A stretch of DNA of 64,000 nt from Amyelois transitella (Eukaryota > Arthropoda > Insecta > Lepidoptera > Pyralidae). The notes under the pieces are model-generated. The model was not told the origin of the DNA. It was given only the letters and a program-made list of their open reading frames with translations, and did not search any database. Position 1 is the first letter of the stretch, and each line of letters begins with the position of its first letter. Of this stretch, positions 22,513-34,407 are shown piece by piece. The stretch covers positions 6,545,001 to 6,609,000 of the forward strand of contig NC_083515.1 of assembly GCF_032362555.1 (NCBI RefSeq), given 5' to 3'. A program made the position numbers and the translations under genes.

Positions 22513-25500
22513 TTACATGGAATCATATCTGGTATTACTGACTAACGCGTCTAGATCCTCGTGTTGCCTGAAGTTGAACGCGTTCCGGAAACTATCCCGG
22601 AGTCGCTCGGTGAACGTCTTGTAGTCCAGATTTGCTTGGCCGAAATCGAAATCGGCCACTTCAATTGTATACCTGTGGATAATAGACGCCATTATTTCGG
22701 ATGTACGGTTTTTTGAAGAGTAACAAAGGACCTATTTCTTACTGTAAATTTTGTAGTAAGGAACCTAAGCACACTAAAAATTTGAGTATAGTGTCTCAAA
22801 AATTTCTAAAAAGAGCTTGTACAATATAACACGTGTTATCAGTTATCTGTATTACCACAAGAACTTTTCCGAACCTTATCACATTATGAAAAGCTTTCAC
22901 GATTTAGAGCTTTGAACAAACCTTGAACGATGTTGGTAGTAGGCAATGCCAAACACCACCAATATAACAGCCAACAAACAGAACGCCACCGGCACCACGA
23001 TAACAGACAACTGCGCCTGCACCACGGCTAAAATAAAAAGAAAAAAAAACTTTAAATAAAGAATGAGTCACAGAAAACGCACGTGCTTTACAGGATACCA
23101 TACTTTTTTGATAAATGACATCTTAGAGGACAATTTATTAAGACCTTGAAAAGTTCTACAGTTGAATAGATAGGAAATAATCTTTGATTAATTTAATAAC
23201 AGTCTGTCATCTGCTGTGTAGTTTTTTCCAACAGAAATTTCTCCTCTCTATGGGTATAAAACAAAAGCACGAGAAATTTACTATTATTAAATCATTACAT
23301 AAAAAATATCCAAGATAAATTTATCACAGCATGTATTGAATCACTTATTTGCTACTACAAGTGTATCATAAATATGTTCAAAAAAATTTGAGATCATATT
23401 ACACAAACTCCTTCTTGTTTTAGTTTAAGAACGATATATCTGCGGCGTCCCATACGCGCGCATCATAAAAATACATGGCAATCATGTCCAAGCTATCCTG
23501 CGGTTTTATTTTATGAATAATTATAAATAATAAATATCTTTACATATATCAGCAAGCCTATCATATGTTCAAGAAAAACTTGTGAAAATTAACTGTGAAA
23601 TTATGTCATAATAAAATCACTATACAGAAATATTTACCTTTATAAATATTAATAGTAGCTCGCGACACACTTTTACCAACAACGTTTTCTATTATAACGA
23701 CCACCGTATGCTGATCACCTTCAGGGAAATAGTGTATCAGTGTGAATCCATTGGAGTCGGTATTTAGTAAAGAAGAGCATGTCTCATTGTTCGTCACATT
23801 GTATTCACCGAGCTTATACTGAACGCAATAGTTGAACGGAGGTGTGCCAGAGTATTTAACTTGGAGGTTCATCAGCTCTCCGTGTTGGAGCCAATTCAGT
23901 CCAGTGATGTTGATTGTAGTTATAGGTTCTGAAAATTTTAAGTAATAAGTATCAACAAAAGAACTATTGAAAATGAAACATATAGAATATTCATTCAGTT
24001 AATGTAAAAAGGATGATGGCACCCGCAATACCATAATTCAAGAGATTTCAACAAATGAAAATAACTCGAGATGACAATCACATTACTATTCTGGAGATAC
24101 AGTGCAGAAATTATGTAATACCATTACAAGCGGTCAACAGAGCATCTGTGACTGCCATGGCTTAAAATATACATACATATATATATTCACGTATATTTCC
24201 CTTGCGGGGTTGACAGCCTTGAACAACAACAGTCTTTTCAAGACTGAAACTATATGACTTAATGATGAAATTGAGATTCAAACAGTGACAGGTTGCCAGC
24301 CCATCCCTACAAGTAAAATCCCAAGTTTATTTGCCTTTTCCTTAGTTGCCTCTTACGACATCCATGGAAAGATAATGAGTGGTCCTATTCTAAAGTCCCA
24401 GTAACCACACTGCAGAAAATATACTAGGCAAAAATTACTTGCACATGTGAAATTATAACGAATTTTCTTACCTCTTACACTAATAGTTTCCTTATAATGT
24501 CCAATAGTATAATCGTCACTTGTTGGCAGATAAGACAAACTATTATTACAGATTGAGTCTTTGATTAAAGAAGTGATATTTCTTGTTTTCAGCGAGGCAC
24601 TTCGTTTTGCAAGGCTATGGATTGACGCGGATGTAGTATTATCTGTTACACTGGTTTTATTTTCTGGTGCTGGAGATGGTGTAGGTTTAGGCGTTGTAGT
24701 TGTTGTTGTAGTGGTTGTCGTTGTCGTCGTAGTAGTAGTTGTTGTTGTTGTCGTCGTTGTAGTAGTAGTAGTAGTAATTGGTGGCAGTGGCTGATTATTC
24801 GCCGCCACTATAGCTTCAATGTTATGATCCCCCATTAAATCAGTGTATGTATATTGAAAAGATAAATCTGTTGTCATCATCTTGTAAGCGCAATCAACGA
24901 ACCAGTATGTAGCGACGGTTGAAGCATTGTTTTTTAGAAATTCCAGTTCACTGTCTAACAGTTTTATAGTGTGTGTAACAGGTCTATTCACTTTTACAAA
25001 ATTGTTTGGTCTATCTTCGTGGTCTTGACTCAATACCATCTTGCCGTTTAATGTATCTGGAAAATAAATTATTAAAATTACTATAAACCTATTCATAGTA
25101 AATATTTAGAAAAAAAAGTACTTAATGTAAATAATATGCTATAGTAATTATATCAACAATTACAGCTATGTCAAAATAATGAGTCAACAGGATATAACAC
25201 ACTATTTCCTTTACAGACGAGAAATAATACCAAAAATAACCAAGATATTGTGGCGACATCTCTTCCCCACAAGTCACAACAACCAATCACACAACACTAT
25301 CGGTCAAAAACAGCGAAAAAGTCTAAATCACGCAAGCGAAAATTTCACAGATCAGAGCATATACACAACCTCCAACACAACATCATGGGAGACGTGATTT
25401 CCCAGGCATAACACCTAGTCTGAAGATTTTCTCTTTGTGGTGATTGAGCTGAATAATCGCTCTCGCTACAATTTAATTCAAAATGAGCAAATATACATTT

Positions 25501-27949
25501 TATGCAGTAGACAGACCCCAGATTTTTGCCTAAAGTAGGCTACATCTAAAAATGCTAGTCTTTAGTTAAAGTACAATAATATCCAATTCCTGTGCCAATT
25601 TTATATAACCAAAACAGAGTAAAAATTCTAGGTATAACTAAATTTAATATGTTTATGTGAACCACATTCAACTCAATTTAAAAGTTTTTAAGCAATGCCT
25701 GAAGTAAATTTTCAATTGACCATAAATTATTTTTTCCATAACCAATATTGTTAGAACAAAGTTTTGACAACCCTTCAGTATCCACCAGTAAAAAAACCAA
25801 TTCCGTTTAGTAGTACAAAGTACCAAATACACAGACAAAAATTCCAAAACTTGAGTTTTTGTTTTATTTTACTCTTCTTTAATCAGTAGCTATCAGTTTT
25901 TTGGAAAAATATTATATGAACAGACCACTAAAGTTTTACTGTCTTAGATATGTATAATAGATGATAAAATTGATGTGAAATATTGAGATACTTAATGGCA
26001 CAGGACCAGACATAAAATTGTTGTAGAGTAGAAATATGTGATGTAGTAAGGTTTGTCTCTCTGTTTACAAGGTAAGCACATTACACCATGTACCTATATG
26101 ACCCACTAGAGGCCGCCCGCGACTTCGTCCGCATGGAAACCCTATCAATCCCGCGGGAACTCTGGGATAAAAAGTAGCCTATGTGTTATTCTGGGTCTTC
26201 AGCTACCTACATACCAAATTTCATGGTAATCGGTTCAGTAGTTTTTGCGTGAAAGAGTAACAAACATCCATACAAACTTTCGCCTTTATAATAGTAGTAG
26301 GATAATATGCATTGTCATAATGTTATTATTAATTAATAACCAATAACCAATTTATTATAAAAGCTGTCTGTGTACTAAAATTTTCACCAGAAATACAAAC
26401 ACTTGACAATTTTTTTATGAAATGGAAGTAGTTCAAAACCTGGGAAGAAACATAGCCACGCATTTTGCAGGTGAATTCCTATAAATAGTTAATATTTGAA
26501 ATGCAAGTCTTGATAAAGGACTAATAGGCCATGTTCAGCTGGTAGGCTTTATAATAGAATTTATAGAACTTACCTGTTAATTTAAATTTGCAAGAGACAG
26601 TACCAACGAGGTACCAAGTTACAAAGAATTTTTTTCTTATCTGCACTGTGGCAGTGTACTCTCCAGCTGCATATAGACTTTTGGGATACTCTTGAGTCCA
26701 GTTAGCCACACCAGCAGTTAGTATCATCTAAAATTTTGTAATAAAAAGAATGTATTGTGTCAAGTCTACATCCCTTGCGGGGACAACAGAGCCTAAAAGT
26801 CTCGAAAAGACCAAAAGGCCTCATTCAACTGTTTGGCTTAAGATGGAATTGAGATTCAAATAGTGACAGGTTGCTAACCCATCAGCCTATAAGAAGAATC
26901 CCAAGTTTATTAGGTGTTCTTAGTTACCGTTAAGAATAACTATGGGAAAGATATGAAGTGGTGGTGGAAGTTTTAAATTGCGGGTAACCACAGACAAGAA
27001 ATAAATAACAAAAAAATGATATTTGACTTGTTTCTCTCGTAAGGGGCAAACCCCACTGAAGCCTCATATCAATTAATAATTGTTTTTTTCATACTGCTGA
27101 GTGTTGCTTGTCAACCAATCTTTTAAGGTAAGGTAGAACAGAGTGAGGAACCTACATTCAAAATAGGGTTCCTATGGACACAAGGTACATAACAAACTAA
27201 GCTGATCACTTTTAAGACACATTATAACAAGAAAACCAAGAACTATAATGTTTTCAATGGCACCAATTAAATTTATATTAAATCTATAGTACCTTAAATT
27301 TGGCCAGCTTATTAGGTCTGAGTCAGGAAGTATGTCATGTGCAAACAATTTGAGCAGCAACCCAGAAAACATAAATTTACTTAAACATTCTTTCTTGTGA
27401 CTTGTTTTGTGCAACAAAAGGCAACATGCAAAGGTCTTGTATCTATCGGTAGAGGTCAAATTTATGTATACCTACCTCACCAATGTTTTGATTTTTTGTG
27501 TCATCCCAGAAAACATATTTGAATACTTCATCATTATAATCTTGTACTGTTGCAGTAAAGGTTACATTGTTACCACGGACGGCAGGACCACTATTAGTAA
27601 GAATTAGTTCATAAGCTGATACACCTGAAAAATTAATCAAAATTTCTGATCAAAATCGGTATTTTTGATTTTGATTCGATTTCGATTTTAAAGAATTAGA
27701 CATAAAAGATGCATTAATATGATTCTTGCGATAAGGTGTCCTTGCAAGAATACATGGGATAGCAAAAGCTATGCTAAATCCTTTAAATATGCATAGCAAG
27801 CTATTAAGATGAAAAATGTCATAAATTAAATGATTTTGTGAATCACGACAATAAAAGAATAATTTTATTTTGTAATAAAATGGTTTAATTCACTTACCTA
27901 TATCGGAAAAGATACCGAAACAAAAAAGCAAAATAACAGCCATATCCAT
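22513..27949 (-). CDS. PMEL/GPNMB-like type I membrane glycoprotein
   Basis: Seven exons with consistent phase encode 498 residues: 27,898-27,949; 27,476-27,624; 26,574-26,727; 24,472-25,056; 23,638-23,928; 22,922-23,027; 22,513-22,672. A signal peptide (MDMAVILLFCFGIF) is followed by two beta-rich lumenal exons, a Cys-containing region, 28 consecutive Thr (residues 213-240), a Pro-rich linker, a dibasic LAKRS, and a domain at about 314-410 with FNYCVQY and an NETC site. A membrane span (about 418-440) and a short tail follow, ending YDSM, a YxxPhi-type sorting signal. This order matches the PMEL/GPNMB family of endosomal and melanosomal glycoproteins. Several N-glycosylation sites are visible (NWT, NKT, NTT, NIT, NET). 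Introns contain family A (24,176-24,420; 26,755-26,998) and Helitron copies. Family placement rests on architecture rather than a search. Confidence 0.75.
24176..24420 (-). repeat. Family A copy near an exon
   Basis: From the tail CATACATATATATATTCACG it runs through CTTGCGGGGTTGACAG and GATTCAAACAGTGACAGGTT to GTTGCCTCTTACGACATCCA. It lies in the intron beside exon 24,472-25,056 of the PMEL-like gene, in the same orientation as the gene. Confidence 0.65.
24692..24775 (-). repeat. Poly-threonine tract, 28 codons
   Basis: All four ACN codons are mixed in the run. It therefore did not arise from one pure triplet expansion, or it is old and has been kept at the amino-acid level. Such tracts are typical sites of mucin-type O-glycosylation, as in the repeat domains of PMEL-type proteins. 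Confidence 0.85.
26106..26302 (-). mobile_element. Young short Helitron-like element
   Basis: On the minus strand it starts TCCTACTACTATTATAAAGG after A and ends with the hairpin GCGGACGAAGTCGCGGGC and CTAG before T. It is almost identical to the copy at 39,063-39,267 in PGAP1: one base difference plus an 8-bp CATCCATA duplication there. It sits in the intron between exons 3 and 4 of the PMEL-like gene. Confidence 0.75.
26755..26998 (-). repeat. Family A copy
   Basis: It contains the reverse complements of TCTGTCCCCGCAAGGGATGT and of GATGGGTTAGCAACCTGTCA, then the 5'-half blocks; full-length or nearly so but diverged. It lies in the same intron as the young Helitron. Confidence 0.65.
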
Positions 27950-28563
27950 TTAACGAAAAACAAACGATTGATTAGAAATAGGAATGTTAAAAGTCTTAAC
28001 GGCTCATTTATACAAAGAAACCGATGGTAAACGAAAGCGAAATATTCTATAAAATAAATCAAATATTGCGTCGTCACAAAATAAAAAAATCGTATTTTCT
28101 TTTCTTTCTGTAGTAGTATTTTACGATTGACAAATTATTTTACGGCATTAAATAAATGACATTGATCTATGACATGACAGATAAAGGCACAGATAATAAT
28201 AAATAATGTCTAAAGAGACAAAGGAAAAATTTTTTCGCTTCTCTGGATAAATAAATAATTTTTATAGTTAAATGGTTTAGTAAAAGTAAAATTTAGGAAT
28301 TTTACTTTTTTTAATTAGGTAGATTTGTTATTAGTATAGTTTAGAAATTGTAATAGTCCCATTTTGTCAACTTTATTCACCAAATAAATATTATGTAAGG
28401 AAGACTGTCTCATATATGTTAGTATCTAATTTTCTTCATTTATGACAAACATCTATCTAACTCCGTCAAGTTGAAAGTATCTGAAAAGATAATACATTTA
28501 TAGCTTGTTTTGGAGACGAGAGTTTCAATCGCGTGAGGCGCGATAAACTAAAGAAAATAAATT

Positions 28564-28811
28564 AGACGGCCTCTGTGGCGCAGCGGTTGTACGCTTATCT
28601 GTGACACCGGAGGTCCCGGGTTCGAATCCCGGCCAGGGCATGATGAGAAAAGAACTTTTTCTGATTGACCTGGGTCTTGGATGTTTATCTATATACGTAT
28701 TTATTATAAAATATAGTATCATTGAGTTAGTATCTCGTAACACAAGTTTCGAACTTACTTCGAGGCTAAATGTGTAATTTGTCCCGTATATATTTATATT
28801 TATTTATATCG
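28564..28811 (+). mobile_element. Intact-looking tRNA-derived SINE with target duplication
   Basis: The head CTCTGTGGCGCAGCGGTTGT (A box) and GGTTCGAATCCCGGCC (B box) form an RNA polymerase III internal promoter. The body contains TTCTGATTGACCTGGGTCTT and TCGAGGCTAAATGTGTAATT, ending TTGTCCCGTATATATTTATA. It is flanked by an 8-bp direct repeat AATAAATT (28,556-28,563 and 28,812-28,819). It lies in the shared upstream region of the divergent PMEL-like and PPxY genes. It is a SINE, not a tRNA gene: the tRNA part is degenerate and cannot fold as a full cloverleaf with its 3' half. Confidence 0.85.
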
Positions 28812-29213
28812 GGAATAAATTGTCAAAACTCTTAAATCGTTACTTTGGCACATAGGGTAAGTTCTCATTACGCCCAAAACCGTTTTTATTTTTCTCTAAA
28901 AAGCCAAAAAATTAAAGAAAAAAAAAGCTATTACTGATCTGTCACTGTCATGAATTAATGAGTGTTACCTCACTGTAGTTAGTACTTAGTCTGTCACTGT
29001 CATTAGCCATTCGTTTTTGTGGTTCGTGTTTGGTTTTTGCTTGCTTACGTTTGTGTTTGTGGAATGAAAGAAATAATTAGTAACTAAAACTTTATCCTTA
29101 GGAAAAATTTGCTATTCTAGCGTATTTACACTTTCAATGTTGAGAAATTAGTAATCATTGAAAACATGTGCTTCTAGTATTACAAAAAATCACTGTTGGT
29201 GAGATCTTAAAAA

Positions 29214-31026
29214 ATGGCCACCGTTTTTGATAGCCCTTTTATTAGACAACGTATTAATCGGCTAAGACAACGAGACTTAGATTTTGAAGAGGACCAAAGA
29301 TTTGGGCGATGTGACTGTACGAGTTACTCGTATTTTGTACTTTCGATGGTTCTGTTTTCTGTCGGTACTGTAATTACAGTATTGGCGTTAGGAGGTGCTG
29401 ATGGTTATATTCTTACTAATTTGGGACACATGTGGCTTGTAGGGCCTATATTTATATGCTCTGGAATGATGGTAGCAGTGAAAAGTATGTTATACTTACG
29501 AAGAAAAAGTGTTATTCAGATGCTGTTACATCGTCGTGCTTTAATAAGAGTGAGTAACATGGAACTTTTATTTTTTATTTTATTTATTTATTGCTTAGAA
29601 TTTGATCTAATAACCTACACCAAAAATAACACCAACCTGTATCCTTGACTTTTAGATGTTTTATGATGAATTTTATCTACTTCCTGAATTTGCTATTACT
29701 GTTCATCCCAGGAAACCTGTGTTGGAGGCCTAGGAAAACTAGTTATTACAAAACTAAATATTAACATCTTCTGCCATTACCAAACTCTCACCACTCTGGG
29801 GAGGAGCTCAGGATTTCCCTTTGATTATGGATCCTGGATTGTGTGGGTCAGGTTTATACACAAAAGCAACTGCCATCTGACCTCCATAACTTTTGCAGCG
29901 GAACAAACCCTAGATTGTATTGTGGCCTAAATGTGCAGGTTTGCTTACAATGTTTTTCGCTCACCATGAGAGCATTGGTTACTCTATTCAAATAATTTAC
30001 ATAACTTTCAAAATAGTTGGTACATGGCCAAAATGGTACTTGAACCTGTGCCTTTTATAATTTGACCACCAATGCTCACCTGTATTCATTCTGATTTAAT
30101 TCACATAAATAATTTTGATTGCTAACTAGTCACCAATATTGATAAAATTAATAATAACTTACTTCTTTGGTTCACTTCTGTATCTCATAGTAATTTCAGG
30201 AAAGGTGTTTTATTTTGTCTATACATATATTTCTCTATGTTAGTAAGATCTCTATGTTGGTAATGGTAGTCCATACTTTTAGTTGCACTGTAGTCACTAG
30301 TAGGAATACTTTTTGCCTCTAGTTATTATTAACCAAGCATATTAAATGTTGACTCAATACTCACTTCTTAAAAAAAGATTTATTTGATAAAACCTTTACC
30401 AACACTTTTGAACCATTTTAGTTACCCTATGCAAATTTAAACATGAAATAATAATAACAAGAAACAAGTATATATACAGGACAAATTACACAGATTGAGA
30501 TAGCCTGGACACTAGTGACTTCTGTTATGAGATACTAACTCAACAATTTTTATAATAACCTATATCATCTATAACTATAACATCCAAGACCCAGGCTAAT
30601 CGGAAAAAGTTTATTTCTCATGATATCCTGACTGAGATTCAAACCCGGGTCCTCCAGAGTTACAGACAAATGCAACCAATATAAGCAATTTCTAGCTTGT
30701 TTTAGTATCAAACCTATAGATTTACCATTTATAACTGACCTTTATATTTATTGCAGGATATGGCTGCTATGCCGGCGGAACAAGCATATAGTGGCCAGGT
30801 GCCAAGGACAGCTTCCAGTGCCACCCTCCCCCCATCGTACGACGCTCTTATAGCCAATGCAGCCACAAGTAAACCCCAGCCTTCTAGCTCAGAACCTCCG
30901 CCACCTACATATGATGAAGCAATGTGCCTCATTCACGATGAAAAAGCCCACATCAGACAAAATGAGGCAAGCTCTAAACAAGAGACAAGTAACCATTTGT
31001 CTGAAATTGACAACAGTAAACCATGA
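29214..31026 (+). CDS. Two-span membrane protein with two PPxY motifs, unnamed
   Basis: Two exons (29,214-29,549 and 30,757-31,026) join in phase at a GTGAGT donor and TTGCAG acceptor to give 201 residues. The N-terminus is charged and followed by CDC, then membrane spans at about 39-60 and 74-95 and a basic stretch (LRRKS, LHRR). The C-terminal tail carries PPSY (137-140) and PPTY (161-164). PPxY motifs bind WW domains of Nedd4-family ubiquitin ligases, so this may be an adaptor for membrane-protein ubiquitination or trafficking; that role is inference. I do not recognise a specific named family. The start ATG is in AAAAATGGCC, a good context. The intron holds two old SINE copies. Confidence 0.85.
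29690..30085 (-). mobile_element. Decayed SINE in the PPxY-gene intron
   Basis: On the minus strand it has TTGGTGGTCAAATTATAAAA and CACAGGTTCAAGTACC (box-like), then GTGAGCGAAAAACATTGTAA and CCTGACCCACACAATCC. It is the same family as 14,428-14,768 but strongly diverged. Confidence 0.5.
30468..30683 (-). mobile_element. Old copy of the 28,564 SINE family
   Basis: It begins ATATATACAGGACAAATTAC, the reverse complement of that family's 3' end, and continues to AACCCGGGTCCTCCAG, the B-box region. A third fragment of the same 3' end lies at about 59,470-59,510. Confidence 0.65.
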
Positions 31027-33214
31027 AACTTACTGACTACACCTGAGTGTACCTAGCACTGTAAGAAAATCTCAATTCTTCCTTTTGTACTTATTGAAAC
31101 AATGAAGTCGGTACTAATATTGTATTCTCAGATGTGCCTGAATTATATTGCTGTTATTTTCTCATAAGTTTTTCTAAATGTACCCAAAATCAAAGATGAA
31201 CTTCCTGATCATTGATATATGGCTAGCCTTTTGATTGAATTCATAATTGTTGATTTTATGTAGGGTGTTAAAATTATCATTAAGTTGTATATGTTTCTAC
31301 CGCATAAATTGCATGTAGCAATGTACTTTTATGTATAGAAGTATCTGTAAGTACTTAAATTTTATTGGCTTTAAAACAATTACCATGGAAGGAGGTTAAA
31401 TACTACAACCAGTATAGTTATGTTAGAAATACAGTCTATACACATTTAAAATTTTCCCATGAAGCTACCAAAACTAAATTAGAACTAAATTGACTTAACA
31501 CAGCAAGCAATAAAATGATATATAGTATGAAATAGGAACTTGAACTTTTTCACGGCAATTGTCATTTAAAGAAATTTCTTAAAATGTTCTATTGAAACAA
31601 TCTTTATAATGGGCTGGTTGTAGTCGGCATAATAACTGCTAATTTGTTTTAGAGACAATTTTTGATGACTGTTACCCAATCTACTTAACTGTGCATAAAT
31701 TTTTGAGAAATATTTGTACCTGTGTAAAAATATTATAATGCTCTATTTTTTTTTATGTAACATGCAAAACAATATATCATTTATACTTAATTCCATCCAT
31801 AGCGCCAAGACAGAGAACAATTATGAGTTTATTATGGCATTTACACATCCAATAGACTCCTAGTGCAAGTCAGTTAATGAAACACTGACTGTAGTATCTG
31901 GGTTGTTAGAAGTGATACCTATGTTTCATTAGCTTATTCGTTTTTATGTTGCACATTATATAAGTACTTAGATTATTTAGTTTTCTAACTTTTGTGTGCT
32001 CCACTAGTTCTTAGTGTTTTTTTAATAAAACACAAAATATTCATACTGCTTAATTCAAAACTTATATGGATGGCATGATTTGCAATAAACTGTTGTGAAG
32101 ACTGATGCATTTAAATTGTATGTTATGAACTGTTGCCAACATGCTTAGAATAATGTTTGATAACTATATTATTTAAATATAAGGCTGAGAACTAATATAT
32201 GGTTTTCTGAATAAATTACTGAAATTGCACTTTCAACATGATACCAAACAATAATGCTTTGTCAGTCTATATAGTCAATATTATATAGTACCGAAATCTT
32301 GCTTAATTGCTATGAATTATGGTAGGGCATGAGCTGTTAACTATTTTTAATGAGTAAAGCTTAGGAAAATTCAGAAAACAGTTATAGATACAACTATGAC
32401 TTATTTAAATGTAAATGGAAATGAATCTTTAAAATTTTACAAGGTATGTCAAAATTAGGTATATTTTTTATTTTTAAATACTTTATAAGTATTTTTATAA
32501 ATTAAAAAAAAATCTATAATATTTTTATTTTATGAAAAATATTATAGACTTTTTTAAATACCTGGCTACAACTGAATACCTACTTCAAGAGGGTACTGTT
32601 TTCATTTTGTTATACTTGTTTTATATCTTAATATATAAACTGCTGAAAATACCTTAAGTCTAAATATATCAATATCAAAGGATAAGCAATTGAAGGCCTT
32701 TATAATTTGCCTTTATAGTCATGTGCCTTTACTTTTACAAGAATAATGTTAGGGGATTATTTTCTTTGGTAATATAGGTTATAGGCACAAATGGTTATAT
32801 AATCTAAGAGCATGTAAATATATAATGAACCTATCTTAGTGAAACTTATATCACTAAGATTTCAAATGATTGGAGAAAAGTCCAAGGTTTTAGATCTGTT
32901 TAGAATTATTAAAACTACTTAAAATAAGACTAGCCAATTTGATGTTTACCTTATCACACAGCGAAAGCTACCACTCAGCTGTGGCTAGCTGCTCGCTCTG
33001 TGTTGATCTGCTTTTTCATTGAGGGCTAGCAGAATGTGTCAAATTTGGTTATTTATACTTGAGAAGTCAATAATATAATTGATCTGTAGTCTTCAGAGCC
33101 AGGAAAACCAGTACTGATCTCTAGGAAATCTTGGAATTATTAATTATACACATTATTTTTCTGAGTTAACAATGTGTTTTATTTTGACATGTATCATAAC
33201 ATGATTCATAAATT
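31027..33214. other. 3' flank between convergent genes
   Basis: AT-rich non-coding DNA between the stop of the PPxY gene and that of ALG14. Several AATAAA-like signals occur (for example near 32,085 and 32,212), so the PPxY gene may have a long 3' UTR. Small fold-backs occur at about 32,504-32,555 (CTATAATATTTTT arms) and 32,838-32,865 (ATCTTAGTGA arms). No gene seen. Confidence 0.55.
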
Positions 33215-33856
33215 CTATGTTAATCTACCAAAGTATTTAGCTCTAAAACAATCATTTCTTAGTTGAGGCCATTGTACAACAAATATATCTGCAAATAATT
33301 GTAATATTTTTCCAGTGAGCGATAATGTCCTTACCCGACAAACACTTTCAACAAATACAATTCTGCAGTCTATTAAGAATAAACATCTCAAAACAAAGGC
33401 CACAACACAAAGTGGCACACAGGTTCCTGGACCATTGCAAAATATAATGTCTGGTTTGAATCCATACACAATTGGAATAATCCGAGTAAATGCATGAAGT
33501 GTGCTTAACACTGAAGAAGAATATGACTGTTTCACATTCCTGCTTCTTGGAATTTTCGTAAAAGAGTAATCTTTCTGACTGATCTCACTCGAATGCATTT
33601 TCACTTCACTGCTTTTATCATTATTAGCTATGATATAAAGTCGTGGGTTATACTTCTTACAGTTTAAACTTTTAACTAGTCTAAGCAATTCAGTTGTATG
33701 CCCTCCAGAACCAAGGCACAAGATAGTTCTTAATCCATCATGGGAACTTTGTAAGTCGCACTTTGTAGTGTAAATCTTTAATAGTACATAAAGTACTCTT
33801 AGTAAAATTAGGCATAATACAGTAGATATCAGGATACTGATTTCATAAATGGACAT
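33215..33856 (-). CDS. ALG14: ALG14, UDP-GlcNAc transferase membrane subunit
   Basis: One exon encodes 213 residues, close to the animal ALG14 length. ALG14 anchors ALG13 at the ER membrane, and together they add the second N-acetylglucosamine to GlcNAc-PP-dolichol. The N-terminal membrane span (about 4-28) is followed by the glycine loop CLGSGGHT (47-54), an RLYIIAN strand, FCNGPGTCVPLC and IVFVESVCRVRTLSLTGKIL. The first ATG of the frame (33,856) is the start; the frame is open six codons further up but has no ATG there. It is head to head with PGAP1, with about 550 bp between the starts. Confidence 0.95.
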   Translation of the reverse strand: MSIYEISILISTVLCLILLRVLYVLLKIYTTKCDLQSSHDGLRTILCLGSGGHTTELLRLVKSLNCKKYNPRLYIIANNDKSSEVKMHSSEISQKDYSFTKIPRSRNVKQSYSSSVLSTLHAFTRIIPIVYGFKPDIIFCNGPGTCVPLCVVAFVLRCLFLIDCRIVFVESVCRVRTLSLTGKILQLFADIFVVQWPQLRNDCFRAKYFGRLT

Positions 33857-34407
33857 TTTCTTATTTATCTTCACTTAATGAAATTTTTTATGTAGCACAT
33901 GAATACCCCATGAAAGCGTATGATTTTTTGTGGCACTAATCACAAAGTACTTTGCATGGAAATCATAAGTATGAACTGTTTCCCATGAATCTATCAACAA
34001 TTGATACGATAAACTTTTTTCAGTAAGAAAAATGAAACCTATCCTATATTATGCTGGTAGCTGTCAACCTTGTTGTCAACAATGTCATCAACGTCAACCA
34101 AACAAGTGTAAAAGTCATTCTGTTTGTTTTGCTGGACGATTCGTTTTTGTCTGTTAGTCACACAGAGTTCGTCAAGATTTTATTTGTTTGTTTAAATAAA
34201 TTCCTTTTTGTAATGTGACTACATATAATTATAGAAGGACAACAGCTGAACAATGTCAAATGTAGCTGCATTTAAACTTCTAGTTTCCCCTGACTTACTT
34301 CATGATTTTCTATTTGTCTTCATACTGTTTTATGGAAAATAAATACCGATTCCCAATAAAAGTTATAGGACACATATTGGGATTTTTAGGAACCAAGTAG
34401 TGCCAAG
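33857..34407. promoter_or_regulatory. Shared upstream region of ALG14 and PGAP1
   Basis: The two start codons point away from each other across this 551-bp gap, so it must hold both promoters and 5' UTRs. No TATA box at a convincing distance was seen. It may drive both ER-pathway genes together; that is inferred from geometry only. Confidence 0.6.

Noticed and set aside
24561-24794. Plus-strand open frame rich in Val opposite the poly-Thr tract
   Set aside because: It is the antisense of the ACN repeat in the PMEL-like exon.
28564-28640. tRNA gene
   Set aside because: A- and B-box sequences are present but the 3' half does not complete a cloverleaf, and the sequence continues into a SINE body with a target duplication.
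33857-33874. Six-codon N-terminal extension of ALG14
   Set aside because: It would need a GTG start; the first ATG at 33,856 gives a protein of normal length.
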